Part shown: piece by piece, positions 22,264 to 32,895 of the stretch
Layout of the letters: each line of letters begins with the position of its first letter
How positions within the stretch are numbered: the first letter of the stretch is position 1
NCBI RefSeq assembly: GCF_019218745.1
Contig: NZ_JAHUXA010000001.1
Location: forward strand, 959,368-1,023,367
Reading direction: 5' to 3'
DNA length: 64,000 nucleotides
DNA from: Enterobacter sp. ENT03
GTDB lineage: Bacteria > Pseudomonadota > Gammaproteobacteria > Enterobacterales > Enterobacteriaceae
Translations under genes and position numbers: made by a program
Notes under the pieces: generated by a model
The model's input: only the letters and a program-made list of their open reading frames with translations
What the model was told of the DNA's origin: nothing
The model's database searches: none

Positions 22264-22839
22264 TTAGCGACGCCAGATAATTTTTGTCAGCGTCCAGTTT
22301 TTCAGGGCATCGTCGGCAGGCATTAACCCTTCCGGGCCACTCCATTTACCGGTGAACAGATAGCTGATGTGCTGGCTCTCTTTCGCCCGGCATTCCACCG
22401 CGCTGCTGTCGTCGCCGGTGGCTTTTTCACAGTTACCATAGGCTTTGTCATACAGATCGCTAAACGGCGTGCCGATAGCGGTGCCGCTGGCGGTTTCGAT
22501 GTCTTTATCCAGCACGTCGATGCGGCTGACCGTGCCCTGTTCACCCTGGATCACCATTGCCAGCTCGTCGCCTTTCAGCGCCTCGACGTACCGCACAATC
22601 GCGCCGTTTTCGGTTTTCATGCCGCTGCGCAGACGATAATCCCCGCCCAGCGCCGCGGTGATGGCCTCTTCGTTGAGCGCCGTGCTGCCCGTCAGATCGC
22701 CAACGCCCTCTTTGGTAACCTGCAGGGAGGAGCCGAACCAGTTCCACGGATTCGCCGCTGACCAGTTAACGTTGCTCAGCGTGGAGCAGCCGGTGAGCAG
22801 CAGTGGCGTAGCGCATAACAGTAAACGCAGCGATTTCAT
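22264..22839 (-). CDS. yfeY: YfeY, predicted outer-membrane lipoprotein (RpoE-regulated in E. coli)
   Basis: 191 residues with a lipoprotein signal peptide ending in LLTGC, so it is lipidated at Cys; the next residue Ser favours the outer membrane. Highly similar to E. coli YfeY (LSNVNWSAANPWNWFGSSL), whose gene is a known sigma-E regulon member; function unknown. Start ATG 22839 with AAGGAAG upstream. Between yfeX and yfeZ on the same strand. Confidence 0.93.
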   Translation of the reverse strand: MKSLRLLLCATPLLLTGCSTLSNVNWSAANPWNWFGSSLQVTKEGVGDLTGSTALNEEAITAALGGDYRLRSGMKTENGAIVRYVEALKGDELAMVIQGEQGTVSRIDVLDKDIETASGTAIGTPFSDLYDKAYGNCEKATGDDSSAVECRAKESQHISYLFTGKWSGPEGLMPADDALKNWTLTKIIWRR

Positions 22840-22903
22840 TGTCACTTCCTTCTTATTTCAGTTAACGCCTGTTGGAGTACCAGAACGGCAAAAAGTGCCG
22901 TGG

Positions 22904-23356
22904 TTACGCCTCCGGCGTGAAGCAGGCGCGCAGGCGGCGGTCCGTCAGCAACCACCAGAGCGCAAAACTGTCGATCAAAAGCAGGGCTAAACCGATCCCC
23001 GTCACGGCCTCGCCCGTCAGCCACAGCAGCGGTTGCCAGACCAGCAGCACCAGCTGCGCCACAATTAACAGGCCACGTAACCGCGGCCAGAGATGCGGAT
23101 AGTGCTGACGACGCCCGCTAAACAGAAATACCAGCACCGCAGGCAGTCCCGGTAACATCCCCCACCAGAACAGATCGTGATCCGGATAAAACAGGCTCAG
23201 CAGCGTGCTGCCCTGTTCACGGGAGGCCCCCGCCATAACAAACAGCACCCAGGTGCGTGCTTGTAACAGCAGCACGCACCAGAGCATCAAAGGCAGGCGT
23301 AAGCGTCCGTGCGGGTCAAAATCGGAGGGCAAAAACTCAATATTCTTCATCTTCAA
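22904..23356 (-). CDS. yfeZ: YfeZ, DUF2919 inner-membrane protein
   Basis: 150 residues with about four hydrophobic segments, matching E. coli YfeZ (DUF2919): opening [20 protein letters not shown], then [15 protein letters not shown]. Function unknown. It starts 20 bp inside the ypeA 3' end, so translation is probably coupled. Starts at 23356 and 23350 are both possible. Confidence 0.92.
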   Translation of the reverse strand: MKMKNIEFLPSDFDPHGRLRLPLMLWCVLLLQARTWVLFVMAGASREQGSTLLSLFYPDHDLFWWGMLPGLPAVLVFLFSGRRQHYPHLWPRLRGLLIVAQLVLLVWQPLLWLTGEAVTGIGLALLLIDSFALWWLLTDRRLRACFTPEA

Positions 23357-23762
23357 TCAGGCGTTTGCCCAGATTCAGCACGTCGGCGTGCTCGTAGCCC
23401 AGGCGTTCATACATGCCGAGCACCACGTCGTTGTCTTCACGCACCATGATCTGAATTTTCGGACAGCCGCGGGCAATCAGCTTTTTCTCAAGACGATTGA
23501 GCAGTGCATTGGCGATGCCGCGCCCACGGTATTCCGGGTGCACGCCAAGGTAGTAGGCCGAACCGCGATGTCCGTCGTAGCCACCCATCACGGTGCCCAC
23601 CACTTCCCCGTTCACTTCCGCCACCAGGAACAGGCTGACGTCATGATTCATCTTACGTTCAATATCCATTTCTGGATCGTTCCACGGACGCAGGAGTTCA
23701 CAACGCTCCCACAGGGTGATGACTTCTTCGAAATCGGCCTGGCGAAATACGCGTATCTCCAT
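23337..23762 (-). CDS. ypeA: YpeA, GNAT-family acetyltransferase
   Basis: 141 residues, almost identical to E. coli YpeA. One GNAT domain with the acetyl-CoA pyrophosphate loop in [15 protein letters not shown] (about residues 76-90). The natural substrate is not established. Start [11 protein letters not shown] at 23762; the frame is open upstream, but that extension overlaps the divergent amiA promoter region. First gene of the ypeA-yfeZ-yfeY-yfeX strand group. Confidence 0.95.
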   Translation of the reverse strand: MEIRVFRQADFEEVITLWERCELLRPWNDPEMDIERKMNHDVSLFLVAEVNGEVVGTVMGGYDGHRGSAYYLGVHPEYRGRGIANALLNRLEKKLIARGCPKIQIMVREDNDVVLGMYERLGYEHADVLNLGKRLIEDEEY

Positions 23763-23973
23763 GGTTTGACCTACTCTTTTCAGGCTAAAACGTTGATTAT
23801 GGCGTGAAGTGCCGGGGAAACCAATATCCGGCGAAGTCAGCGTGAAAAAATGGCATAATATGAATCTGTCACGTATTGAAATGAAAAGTAAAACAAATCT
23901 TAACAACGAGTGTCGTAACGGATAACACGATACGATATAACACCACGGACCCCTTTTTTACAGTTCAGGCCGT

Positions 23974-25748
<1,775 letters not shown>

Positions 25749-25760
25749 GCCCAGCAATTC

Positions 25761-25905
25761 AGAACCTGCCCATCAGGCGTAATTGGTGCAGACAATCTGG
25801 ACATGGACAGCGCGGAAAAACCGGAGCGTACAGATAGTACGTGAGGATTTTGAGCACTGCCCAGGCCCAGAGTGGCAAACAAAATAGCCTGATGGGTCAG
25901 GTTCT
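25761..25905. repeat. 145-bp intergenic element with inverted ends
   Basis: The ends AGAACCTGCCCATCAGGC (25761-25778) and GCCTGATGGGTCAGGTTCT (25887-25905) are inverted repeats with a single-base indel. The interior resembles an intergenic repeat I recall from several enterobacterial genomes, with a segment that could encode NLTHQAILFATLGLGS. The right end overlaps the ramA stop codon. It may act as a transcript end shared by hemF and ramA or be a non-autonomous mobile repeat. Confidence 0.6.
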
Positions 25906-26246
25906 TAGTGCGTGACGCCGTGATTCTCGCGCCGATACGCTCCCGGCGGCTGATGAAACGTGCGGGTAAAAATGCGCGTAAACGTCTGCTGTGAATCAAA
26001 GCCATATTTCAGGCAAATATCGTAAACCTTCTGATCGGTGTCGCGCAGATCGCGCGCGGCCAGCAGAAGTTTACGCTCCCGAATATAACGCCCCAGACTT
26101 TCACCCTTGTAATGCATAAACAGGCGTTGCAAATGCCACTTCGAGTAGCCTGCGTGCCGGGCGATGTCATCAATCCGCAACGGTTGATGCAGATTGTCGT
26201 CGATCCACTCGACGATAGTGTCGATAACCTGAGCGGAAATCGTCAT
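25905..26246 (-). CDS. ramA: RamA, AraC/XylS-type multidrug-resistance activator
   Basis: 113 residues, a stand-alone double helix-turn-helix of the MarA/SoxS/RamA class (HAGYSKWHLQRLFMHYKG and YGFDSQQTFTRIFTRTF). In Klebsiella, Salmonella and Enterobacter RamA activates acrAB, tolC and micF, lowering antibiotic and bile accumulation. It starts at 26246 (MTISAQVIDTIVEW); 17 upstream codons are not part of the family. It follows romA by 41 bp and is probably expressed with it under RamR repression. Confidence 0.96.
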   Translation of the reverse strand: MTISAQVIDTIVEWIDDNLHQPLRIDDIARHAGYSKWHLQRLFMHYKGESLGRYIRERKLLLAARDLRDTDQKVYDICLKYGFDSQQTFTRIFTRTFHQPPGAYRRENHGVTH

Positions 26247-26287
26247 TTTTCTCCCCCTCTGCTCTTCGAAAGTGGTTTCAGGATGGA

Positions 26288-27388
26288 TTACTGCCACCAG
26301 GCGCTGAACTGCTGTAGTGCGTCGGCGGCATGAACAGGTTCGCCCAGGCGCGGGGTGAGCAACCGGTAATCCCGGTTCTCGCTGGCCGCCGCCAGCCGTT
26401 TGTACGGGTCGTCCCAGGTATGTTTTGCCAGCACGAAGCGTCCGGCGTGACCGGGTAAAATCGCCCTGGCGTGCAGATCCACGGCGGCCTGGGCGGTTTC
26501 TTCCGGCATCATATGAATGTATTTCCAGTCTTCGTCGTACTGCCCGTTTTCAAGGATCGCCAGATCGACACTGCCGAACTGCTCGCCAATCGCCCTGAAA
26601 TGCGGGCCGTAACCGGTGTCGCCGCTGTAGTAAACCTTACGCGCCGGGGTTTCCAGCATGAAACTGGCCCACAGCGTCTGGTTACGCTTCAGGCCGCGCC
26701 CGGAAAAATGCCGCGCGGGTAACACATGCACACGCAGGTCTTCGCTGATGTGCACCGCCTGGTTCCAGTCGGCTTCGGTGATGATCGCCGGATCCATACC
26801 CCAGTAGCGCAGGTGTGACCCGACGCCAAGCGGCGTGACTACCCGCTTCACTTTCGGCAGCAGCGCGGTGATGGTGGCGTGATCAAGGTGATCGTAATGG
26901 TCATGGGAGATGATCAGCAGATCGATGTCCGGCATCGTCTCAGCCCGCCACGGATACTCCCCGGCAAAGGCTTTATTAATAAACGAGAACGGCGCGGCGT
27001 AGTTGCTGAACACCGGGTCGATCAGAATGCGTTTTCCCGCCAGCTGTATATACCAGGACGAGTGGCCCAGCCAGACCAGGGTATCTTCCTGTAACGGCAG
27101 GCTCGCCAGATCGGTATTCACCATCGGCAGCGGCTGCGCCGGGCGGGCATTTTCGCGTTTGGTGACCAGGAACTCCCACCATGCCGCCAGCATATTTTTC
27201 TGACCGGTAAAGCCCGCCGTGGGCAGCGCGTTATGAAACTGACCGTCGCGATAGTGCGGTGATTTTTCCACTTCTGTAAGCTGTGCGCCCTGTGGCGGCT
27301 GGCCAAAGCCCGCGTTGAGGACAAAAGGTAAACTGGCCGTTGCTGCGACTAACATGACAATAACCACGCTAAAAAGGAGTCGGTTCAT
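26288..27388 (-). CDS. romA: RomA, MBL-fold hydrolase with N-terminal anchor
   Basis: 366 residues. An N-terminal hydrophobic segment (RLLFSVVIVMLVAATASL) is followed by a beta-lactamase-fold domain of the UlaG/NAPE-PLD-like class: WLGHSSWYIQ, zinc motif ISHDHYDHLDH and YYSGDTGYGPHF. RomA of Enterobacter/Klebsiella is known from overexpression that alters outer-membrane porins; its substrate is unknown. Start at 27388 (MNRLLFSV); 30 upstream codons run through the RamR operator, so they are not coding. Confidence 0.94.
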   Translation of the reverse strand: MNRLLFSVVIVMLVAATASLPFVLNAGFGQPPQGAQLTEVEKSPHYRDGQFHNALPTAGFTGQKNMLAAWWEFLVTKRENARPAQPLPMVNTDLASLPLQEDTLVWLGHSSWYIQLAGKRILIDPVFSNYAAPFSFINKAFAGEYPWRAETMPDIDLLIISHDHYDHLDHATITALLPKVKRVVTPLGVGSHLRYWGMDPAIITEADWNQAVHISEDLRVHVLPARHFSGRGLKRNQTLWASFMLETPARKVYYSGDTGYGPHFRAIGEQFGSVDLAILENGQYDEDWKYIHMMPEETAQAAVDLHARAILPGHAGRFVLAKHTWDDPYKRLAAASENRDYRLLTPRLGEPVHAADALQQFSAWWQ

Positions 27389-27445
27389 ATCCAGGCTCAA
27401 AAAAAACCGCTCCTGTCCGCTGGAACGATAAGGGCACACTTGATT

Positions 27446-27465
27446 ATGAGTGAGTAAGCACTCAT
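27446..27465. promoter_or_regulatory. RamR operator in the romA-ramR intergenic region
   Basis: ATGAGTGAGTAAGCACTCAT is a perfect 7-bp inverted repeat (ATGAGTG-N6-CACTCAT), the published RamR-binding pattern. It lies 57 bp upstream of the romA start and 115 bp upstream of ramR. It looks wild-type, so repression of romA-ramA should be possible. Confidence 0.92.
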
Positions 27466-27580
27466 TATAGAAAGGCATTGAAAGTCGTCAAGTCGATTTT
27501 CAATCTTTGACACCGGGCGTTGCGGCAACGCCTCTGGCATGGTTCAATCAGCGTTTTTGCGCAATGTGAGGGAATGTGTA

Positions 27581-28162
27581 GTGGCTCGTCCGAAAAGTGA
27601 AGATAAGAAGCAGGCCCTGCTGGATGCGGCGACAGAAGCGGTTGCGCAGTCCGGCATTATGGCGTCCACCGCATTAATTGCCCGCAAAGCGGGCGTGGCG
27701 GAAGGCACCCTGTTTCGCTACTTTGCCACCAAAGACGACCTCTTTAACGCCCTCTATGTGCATCTGAAAAGCGATCTCTGCCACACCATGCTGGCGGATC
27801 TCGACCGCACGGAGAGCGATGCGAAGCGTTTTACTCGCCATATCTGGAACCGTTATATCGACTGGGGTATTTCAAACCTCAACGGTCACGGGGCGATCCG
27901 CCAGTTGGCGGTCAGTGAAAAGATCACCCCAGAAACGCTGCAAATCGTGGAAGATATGTTCCCGGAACTGCGTCAGCTGTGCCGTCGCTCATTATTGCCG
28001 GTATTTATGACGGAAGAGTTTCGTGCCTTTGGCGATGCGCTGTTTTTATCACTGGCGGAAACCACCATGGGATTTGCCAGCCGCCAGCCAGAGCGTGCGG
28101 CGGATTTTAAAGCCCACGGCTTTGAAGCGATGTGGCGCGCCCTCTCCGTCGAGGATGAATAA
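27581..28162 (+). CDS. ramR: RamR, TetR-family repressor of romA-ramA
   Basis: 193 residues. The N-terminal HTH ([25 protein letters not shown]) and the overall sequence match Klebsiella/Salmonella RamR, which releases DNA on binding bile acids, dyes or drugs. The start is the GTG at 27581 (read as Met, then [10 protein letters not shown]), preceded by GAGGGA. No frameshift or stop is visible, so the repressor appears intact. The stop overlaps the next gene's ATG (TAATG). Confidence 0.95.
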   Translation: MARPKSEDKKQALLDAATEAVAQSGIMASTALIARKAGVAEGTLFRYFATKDDLFNALYVHLKSDLCHTMLADLDRTESDAKRFTRHIWNRYIDWGISNLNGHGAIRQLAVSEKITPETLQIVEDMFPELRQLCRRSLLPVFMTEEFRAFGDALFLSLAETTMGFASRQPERAADFKAHGFEAMWRALSVEDE

Positions 28163-28533
28163 TGGACAGTCGATCCCTGCAAGCCTGCGCGCATCGCGTG
28201 GCGCTGGAATTACCCTTTACCGAGCACTGCTGGCCGTTTGGCCCGGACGCCGACGTTTTTAAAGTCAACGGCAAGATTTTCATGATGACGTCTATTGCGC
28301 ACGGTCGTCCGTTGGTCAGCGTGAAAGCCGACCCGCAAAAAGCGCTGCTCAACCGGCAGATCTACCCAAGCATTGAGCCGGGCTGGCACCTGAATAAAAA
28401 ACACTGGATCTCAATTTACGCGGGGGACGACATCAGCGAAGGGCTGGTGGAAGATCTGATCCTCGACGCCTGGCATCTGGTGGTCGACAGCCTGCCGAAA
28501 AAAGCCCGCCAGCGCATTCGCCCGGAAGGCTGA
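28162..28533 (+). CDS. MmcQ/YjbR-family protein
   Basis: 123 residues of the MmcQ/YjbR fold (double wing). Hallmarks: [44 protein letters not shown] and [11 protein letters not shown]. Such proteins are cytoplasmic and resemble DNA-binding folds, but no biochemical role is settled. The start overlaps the ramR stop, so it is cotranscribed with the repressor. Confidence 0.9.
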   Translation: MDSRSLQACAHRVALELPFTEHCWPFGPDADVFKVNGKIFMMTSIAHGRPLVSVKADPQKALLNRQIYPSIEPGWHLNKKHWISIYAGDDISEGLVEDLILDAWHLVVDSLPKKARQRIRPEG

Positions 28534-28542
28534 GTCTGACGC

Positions 28543-29412
28543 TCAGCTACGCGCCAGACTCTCCAGCGCCTGCTCCCCCGCCGCATCAACCGGCAGATAC
28601 ACCAGCAACCGCGAGCCGTTACGCGGCGCGGAATACCAGTACATCTGCTGCAACGTAAATTCCCCCAGCTGCGGATGATTGAAGGTTTTGATCTTATTTT
28701 CCACCCCGGAGACGTCATAGCGTTTATGCCACAACGCCTCGAATTCAGGCGAGACGGCAAAAAAGCGCGCCAGTTTATTCTCCCAGAACGGTTCGCCCCG
28801 GTGCTCCGCCATCGCCGCGCGGAAATAGGCCACAAACGTCGGCAGCACCGAGTCGTCGCTGCCAAGGCGGCTGCGCCAGACGGGGCTGGTGAGATAAAGA
28901 TAAATACAGTTGCGCTCATCGTCGGGGATTTGCGCGAAATCAACGCCCATCAGGCGGCGAAAACTGTCGTTCCACGCCACGATGTCAAAGCTGGGGCGCT
29001 GAATACTGGCGGGTTGCGGATTCAGGCTGTCGAGCAGGCGTCGGGTACTGTCGCTGATCATTTCACAGCCGCTTAACGGCGGGATTTCACCGGGCGTTAA
29101 GCCTGCTAACACAAACAGATGGCGGGTTTCGGTGGGGGAACATTGCAGCGCCGTGGCAATGGCCTGCATCACCGTCGCGGAAGGATTAACTTCCCGCCCC
29201 TGCTCAAGCCAGGTGTACCAGGTCACACCGACATCGGCGAGCATCGCCACCTCTTCACGCCGCAGGCCAGGCGTGCGCCGACGCCCGCTGCGCGGCAGCC
29301 CCAGACGCTGCGGATCAAGGCTTTCCCGCCGTGCACGTAAAAACGCGCCAAGCTGTTTGCGGTTCTCATCCTGAATGGTCAGCGTCGCCGCCCGGTCAAC
29401 CAGCATCGTCAT
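28543..29412 (-). CDS. XRE-family regulator with MmyB-like ligand domain
   Basis: About 289 residues. The N-terminal helix-turn-helix (LGAFLRARRE...PGLRREEVAMLADVGVTWYTWLEQGR) is followed by a PAS-like MmyB domain (ILR/LNPQPASIQRPSFDIVAWN, YLTSPVWR, NHPQLGEFTLQQMYWYSAP). Members bind fatty acid-like ligands in some actinomycetes. Several starts are possible between 29427 and 29406; 29412 has GGGGA upstream. Divergent from the MFS exporter with a palindromic operator between them, so it very probably regulates that gene. Confidence 0.85.
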   Translation of the reverse strand: MTMLVDRAATLTIQDENRKQLGAFLRARRESLDPQRLGLPRSGRRRTPGLRREEVAMLADVGVTWYTWLEQGREVNPSATVMQAIATALQCSPTETRHLFVLAGLTPGEIPPLSGCEMISDSTRRLLDSLNPQPASIQRPSFDIVAWNDSFRRLMGVDFAQIPDDERNCIYLYLTSPVWRSRLGSDDSVLPTFVAYFRAAMAEHRGEPFWENKLARFFAVSPEFEALWHKRYDVSGVENKIKTFNHPQLGEFTLQQMYWYSAPRNGSRLLVYLPVDAAGEQALESLARS

Positions 29413-29437
29413 AATCATCCCCAGCATGGTAGTGCCA

Positions 29438-29463
29438 GTACCAGTATAAGCAAGAACTGGTAC
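29438..29463. promoter_or_regulatory. Inverted-repeat operator between XRE regulator and MFS gene
   Basis: GTACCAGT-N10-ACTGGTAC, perfect 8-bp arms, centred midway between the two divergent genes. A partial third copy (TGCCAGTACC) overlaps the left arm. Best candidate binding site for the XRE regulator. Confidence 0.7.
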
Positions 29464-29520
29464 CCGTTTAATGATTCCGCGATGCTACGTCCATCTGATG
29501 AATGACGCAATGGAGTTACC

Positions 29521-30945
29521 ATGAATACCACTGCTGTTTCGCCGGGTCGGGCAGCGCTGATCGTGCTGCTGACCGGTCAAATGTTACCGCTGATCGACAC
29601 CTCAATTACCAATGTGGCTCTTGATTCTATTACCGGATCGCTGCACCCCAGCGCCACGCAACTGGAGCTGATCGTCGCCCTGTACGGCGTGGCCTTTGCG
29701 GTCTGTCTGGCGATGGGCAGTAAGCTCGGCGATAACCTCGGTCGCCGCCGGGTGTTTATGTGGGGCGTGGCGGCATTTGGCGTCGCCTCGCTGCTGTGCG
29801 GCATGGCGACCTCAGTCGGGGCGCTGCTGGCTGCCCGCACTTTACAGGGCATGGGCGCGGCGCTGATCGTGCCGCAAATTCTCGCCACGCTGCACGTGAC
29901 GCTGACAGGCAGCGCACGGGCGAAAGCCATCAGTCTATACGGCGGCATTGGCGGCATCGCCTTTATCATCGGGCAGATGGGCGGCGGCTGGCTGGTGTCC
30001 GCTGATATTGCCGGGCTGGGCTGGCGCAACGCCTTTTTCATCAACGTGCCGATCTGTCTGCTGGTGCTGGCCGTCGCGCGCCGTTATGTGCCGGAAACCC
30101 GCAGCGATGCGCCGTCGCGCATTGACTGGCGCGGCACGTCCCTGCTGGCAGTGATCCTCTGCTGTCTGCTGTTCCCGCTGGCTCTCGGCCCGGAACTGCA
30201 CTGGCCGTGGCCGACAACGGCGGCGCTGCTGGCGGTGATCCCGCTGGCGCTGTGGATGCGCAGCGATGCCGCACGCCAGCAACAGCGCGGATCACAACCG
30301 CTGTTGCCGCCACGCCTGCTGAAGCTCCCCAGCATCCGGTTCGGCATCCTTATCGCCCTGCTGTTTTTCAGCGCCTGGTCCGGCTTTATGTTCTGTATGG
30401 CGCTGACCATGCAGGCAGGCATGGGCATGGCGCCGTGGCAGTCGGGAAACAGTTTTATCGCGCTGGGCGTCGCCTATTTTGTCTCCGCCTGGTATGCGCC
30501 AAAACTTATCGCCCGCTACGCGACCGGCACTATTTTGCTGACCGGTATCGCCATTCAGCTGCTCGGCCTGCTGGCGCTGATCGCCACGCTGACCGCGTCC
30601 GGGCGGATCGTGGGTGCGCTGGCACTGGCCCCGTCTACGGCGCTGATTGGCTACGGACAGGCGTTGATTGTGAACAGTTTTTACCGTATCGGGATGCGGG
30701 ATATTGCCGCCCGTGATGCCGGAGCGGGCAGCGCCATCCTCAGTACGCTGCAACAGGCGACGCTCGGCCTGGGTCCGGCGGTATTAGGCGGCCTGTTCCT
30801 GCATCTGCTGGCGCGCAGCGAGGGGAATTATTCTTCGGCGCTGAGCGGCTTTCTCGCCGTGGAAGTGGTGATGATGCTGGCGCTGGCGACAGCGGCGATT
30901 TGCGGTCGCCAGCACCTGATGCCGGTCTGCACCGACAAACAGTAA
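29521..30945 (+). CDS. MFS exporter, DHA2 (14-helix) type
   Basis: 474 residues with about 14 hydrophobic segments. Motif A-like GSKLGDNLGRRRVF, the D1 motif LPLIDTSITNVAL in helix 1 and the antiporter motif C region (GGIGGIAFIIGQMGGGWL) place it in the EmrB/QacA drug:proton antiporter branch. The natural substrate is unknown; it could add to efflux beside the ram locus. Clear GGAGTTACC ribosome site. It ends 2 bp from the convergent DMT transporter gene. Confidence 0.9.
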   Translation: MNTTAVSPGRAALIVLLTGQMLPLIDTSITNVALDSITGSLHPSATQLELIVALYGVAFAVCLAMGSKLGDNLGRRRVFMWGVAAFGVASLLCGMATSVGALLAARTLQGMGAALIVPQILATLHVTLTGSARAKAISLYGGIGGIAFIIGQMGGGWLVSADIAGLGWRNAFFINVPICLLVLAVARRYVPETRSDAPSRIDWRGTSLLAVILCCLLFPLALGPELHWPWPTTAALLAVIPLALWMRSDAARQQQRGSQPLLPPRLLKLPSIRFGILIALLFFSAWSGFMFCMALTMQAGMGMAPWQSGNSFIALGVAYFVSAWYAPKLIARYATGTILLTGIAIQLLGLLALIATLTASGRIVGALALAPSTALIGYGQALIVNSFYRIGMRDIAARDAGAGSAILSTLQQATLGLGPAVLGGLFLHLLARSEGNYSSALSGFLAVEVVMMLALATAAICGRQHLMPVCTDKQ

Positions 30946-30947
30946 CA

Positions 30948-31811
30948 CTAGGCGGGCAGCCGTTTTACCATCCGCCAGCGGAACCAGATTTGCGCCACGA
31001 GGATCAGCACGCCGCCGATGATTTTCTGTAGCGGCAGCCGTTCGCCGTACCACACGGAGGCGGCGATCACCGTCAGCAGCGGCTCCAGCACCATAATAAT
31101 GGCGGCGCTGGCGACGGCGGCGTGTTTTTGCCCCTGCAATTGCAGGCCAAAGCGCAGCGCCGTGGCGATGAAAATACTGGCGATCAGCCAGCCAAAGGTG
31201 GTGGCGCTGATACCCTGCGTCCACGGCTCAAACAGCGCGGAGATCACAAGCGCGGTGAGGCCGGTGATCGCCAGTTGCGCGGTGGTGAGCGGGATCAGCG
31301 GCACCTCGCGGGCGACACGGCTGGTATAGCAAAAGGAAATAGACTGCACGAAGGCGGTGAGTAAAAACCAGCCCTGGCTGGCGTGGAAGGTAATGGGAAC
31401 ATGCAGGCTCAACAGCGCCAGGCCGATAATCGCCAGCGGCAGGCACTCCCAGTACGCCCGCGCCGGGCGCACGCCCATCATGCCCCAGGCCACCAGCGGC
31501 ACAAACAGCATCGAGAGGCTCATAATGAACGCCCCCTCCCCCAGCGACGGCGTCACCGACACCGACCAGATCCACAAGCACAGGTTCAGCGCCATCCACA
31601 GACCGCTGATGATCACCGGCTTCAGCTGAATGCGGGCAATGCGTTCACCGCGACAGAACGGCAGCAGCACCAGCGCGCCACCGCAGAAACGCAGCGCAAG
31701 GAAAGCGAAAACCGGCATACCGGCAATGGCCTCACGGGAGAAGATCCAGCCGCAGGCGGCGATCATCGTAGTCAGGACGAGAAAAAGATCAGCTTGTCGT
31801 TGCCGGTTCAC
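30948..31811 (-). CDS. DMT-superfamily transporter (EamA type)
   Basis: About 287 residues, ten predicted helices in two EamA repeats (RFCGGALVLLPF in the first half, ALRFGLQLQGQKHAAVASAA and EPLLTVIAASVWYGERL in the second). Family members export amino acids or metabolites; this one's substrate is unknown. The start is a GTG: 31811 (GGGAG 8 bases before) is favoured over 31820, where the ribosome site would abut the codon. Same strand as, and 12 bp or more after, the LacI regulator gene. Confidence 0.85.
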   Translation of the reverse strand: MNRQRQADLFLVLTTMIAACGWIFSREAIAGMPVFAFLALRFCGGALVLLPFCRGERIARIQLKPVIISGLWMALNLCLWIWSVSVTPSLGEGAFIMSLSMLFVPLVAWGMMGVRPARAYWECLPLAIIGLALLSLHVPITFHASQGWFLLTAFVQSISFCYTSRVAREVPLIPLTTAQLAITGLTALVISALFEPWTQGISATTFGWLIASIFIATALRFGLQLQGQKHAAVASAAIIMVLEPLLTVIAASVWYGERLPLQKIIGGVLILVAQIWFRWRMVKRLPA

Positions 31812-31832
31812 CGGAAACACTCCCTTAAAAAA

Positions 31833-32813
31833 CTACGCGCTCAGGCGAGAAATATAGTGCCAGTCCATCATCACCCGCTGGGCGGGGGCATCCGGGTTGT
31901 CGATTTTATTCAGCAGTAGCCCGACGGCGGTGCGGCCAATGTCCTGGGAGGGTTGCTCAATGGTGGTGAGCGGCGGCGAAACCATTTCCGCCAGCGCCGT
32001 ACCGTCAAAGCCCACCACCGCAATATCCTCCGGCGTTTTCAGCCCGGCACTGGCAATCGCCAGCATCGCTCCTGCCGCCAGCGTGTCCGATACCGCAAAC
32101 ACCGCGTCCGGGCGCACGTCGGCCTGCAACAGCTTCTCCATCGCCTGCACGCCCGCGCGGAAGCTCAGTTCGCTGGCATATTCCACGGCGTTATAGTCCA
32201 GCTTGCCCTGATGCAGCCCGGTTTTATAACCGCGCTCGCGCAGACGGGCGTATTTGTAGCTGAGATCGTGGTTGATGAGCGCAATGCGCTGGCGGCCACC
32301 AGCCACCAGTTGCCCGATCACGTGCTGGGCGGCGTCAACATCGTTAATGCCGACGCAGGAGACATTGCCGGCATCGGCGTATTCCGCACACTGCACCCAG
32401 GGCGCCTGACCGATCATCGCGGTCAGTTCCGGTAATTTGCTGAAGGCGTCCATGGTGATAATACCATCGACAATTTTACCGGAGAGCAGCTTCAGCGCCG
32501 AGGTGGAACGCGCCACGTCGGAGCCGGAGTTACACAGCAGAATGCGGTAGCCGTTTTTCTCAGCCTCTTCTTCAATGCCCTTGACCACTTCTGCGCAAAA
32601 CGGGTTGGCGATGTTAGACACCAGCACGAGGATCATATAGCTGCGCGCGGTGCGCAGCTGGCGGGCCAGCAGGTTGGGCTGATAATTGCTTTCCTGAATA
32701 GCCGCCAGTACCCGTTCGCGATTTTTCGCTTTTACGGAGTCGCTGTTGTTGAGCACGCGCGACACCGTGGCGACGGAGACGCCTGCCAGCCGGGCGATTT
32801 TCTGAATTGACAT
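31833..32813 (-). CDS. LacI/GalR-family regulator
   Basis: 326 residues: N-terminal HTH (IQKIARLAGVSVATVSRVLNN), hinge (NLLARQLRTARSYMIL) and a periplasmic-binding-protein-like sugar domain. It lies 3' of the sugar operon that begins at 36365. It probably represses that operon through the two identical operators at 36388 and 36420; the operator sequence has the central CG-containing palindrome typical of LacI members. Start MSIQKIARLAG at 32813; 17 more upstream codons are not family sequence. Confidence 0.92.
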   Translation of the reverse strand: MSIQKIARLAGVSVATVSRVLNNSDSVKAKNRERVLAAIQESNYQPNLLARQLRTARSYMILVLVSNIANPFCAEVVKGIEEEAEKNGYRILLCNSGSDVARSTSALKLLSGKIVDGIITMDAFSKLPELTAMIGQAPWVQCAEYADAGNVSCVGINDVDAAQHVIGQLVAGGRQRIALINHDLSYKYARLRERGYKTGLHQGKLDYNAVEYASELSFRAGVQAMEKLLQADVRPDAVFAVSDTLAAGAMLAIASAGLKTPEDIAVVGFDGTALAEMVSPPLTTIEQPSQDIGRTAVGLLLNKIDNPDAPAQRVMMDWHYISRLSA

Positions 32814-32842
32814 AAAACGGACACATCCTGCGGTTGGCGCAA

Positions 32843-32855
32843 TGCAATGCTTGCA
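32843..32855. promoter_or_regulatory. Short palindrome upstream of the LacI-type gene
   Basis: TGCAA-TGC-TTGCA, 30 bp upstream of the regulator start. It could be an autoregulatory site, but it differs from the GTAATCGATTAC operators of the target operon and lacks a central CG. Confidence 0.3.
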
Positions 32856-32895
32856 GGCTATCACAAATTTAGTGCCCGGCGAACCGGGCTGTCGT

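Noticed and set aside
31518..31640. Further operator sites for the LacI regulator within the DMT transporter gene
   Set aside because: No copy of GTAATCGATTAC was seen outside 36388-36431.
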